Shown here one piece after another: positions 63,992 through 64,000 of a stretch of 64,000 nt of DNA. Both the position numbers and the translations under genes were made by a program. The notes below the pieces were generated by a model. The model saw only the letters and a program-made list of their open reading frames with translations, was not told the DNA's origin and made no database searches. The stretch is from Vagococcus entomophilus. Lineage in GTDB: Bacteria > Bacillota > Bacilli > Lactobacillales > Vagococcaceae. The stretch lies in NCBI RefSeq assembly GCF_003987595.1, contig NZ_NGJZ01000003.1, positions 235,682 through 299,681 on the forward strand. The letters run 5' to 3'. Each line of letters begins with the position of its first letter. Position 1 is the stretch's first letter.

Positions 63992-64000
63992 CTTCGTGTC

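Overview
The window is a stretch of AT-rich, low-GC Gram-positive chromosome that is almost entirely housekeeping. The gene content points to Lactobacillales, most likely Enterococcaceae. Supporting points are PASTA kinase PrkC with its PP2C phosphatase, a class A sortase, ctsR-clpC without mcsAB beside it, cydABCD with a short-form CydA, the yacL-ispD-ispF-gltX-cysE-cysS-mrnC-rlmB-yacP block, a Veg protein, and an rrn operon followed by Val-Lys-Leu-Thr-Gly-Leu-Arg-Pro tRNAs. Species cannot be read from the sequence. I see no insertion sequence, prophage or CRISPR array.

Layout. (1) 1-9.0 kb, minus strand: gmk-rpoZ, a terminator, then priA-def-fmt-rsmB-stp-prkC (replication restart, translation initiation, rRNA methylation, cell-wall signalling). 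(2) 9.1-16.1 kb: ydbC, an unknown gene on the plus strand, mazF without a partner, acpS, cshA, murF, ddl and an unknown 249-residue protein. (3) 16.2-19.2 kb: sortase A, which appears to start at AUU, a low-molecular-weight phosphatase, yaiI, an RpiR regulator and veg behind a near-consensus promoter. (4) 19.3-29.9 kb, minus strand: dut, radA, yacL, ispD, ispF, gltX, a cysteine T-box, cysE, cysS, mrnC, rlmB, yacP and a SigH-like sigma factor. (5) 30-32.5 kb: kup with a long structured leader. (6) 32.5-41.8 kb, plus strand: serC-serA-DUF1015, then proB-proA-hisK-like, then yfhO. (7) 41.9-49.8 kb: phzF-like, yitT-like, maltose-type acetyltransferase, menA divergent from a polyprenyl diphosphate synthase, a permease/TIGR03943 pair and a VanZ-RDD protein. 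(8) 50-57.4 kb, minus strand: cydABCD preceded by glutathione reductase. (9) 57.5-62.9 kb: two U32 peptidase-family genes and ctsR-clpC. (10) 63.1-64 kb: eight tRNAs and 5S rRNA at the end of an rrn operon on the minus strand.

How the parts connect. menA, the polyprenyl synthase and cydABCD together suggest (demethyl)menaquinone-dependent bd respiration, although the other men genes are outside the window. CydDC exports reduced thiols, and cysES and gor in the same window supply and reduce them. The strongest leads are the non-canonical start of srtA, the DUF1015 protein locked into the serine operon with no serB in the window, mazF without antitoxin or alr, complementary 12-mers flanking the sigma gene that could mask its ribosome-binding region, and the long kup leader.

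All functional names come from reading motifs and family resemblance by eye. No database search was run, and starts were chosen from visible Shine-Dalgarno (SD) sequences.
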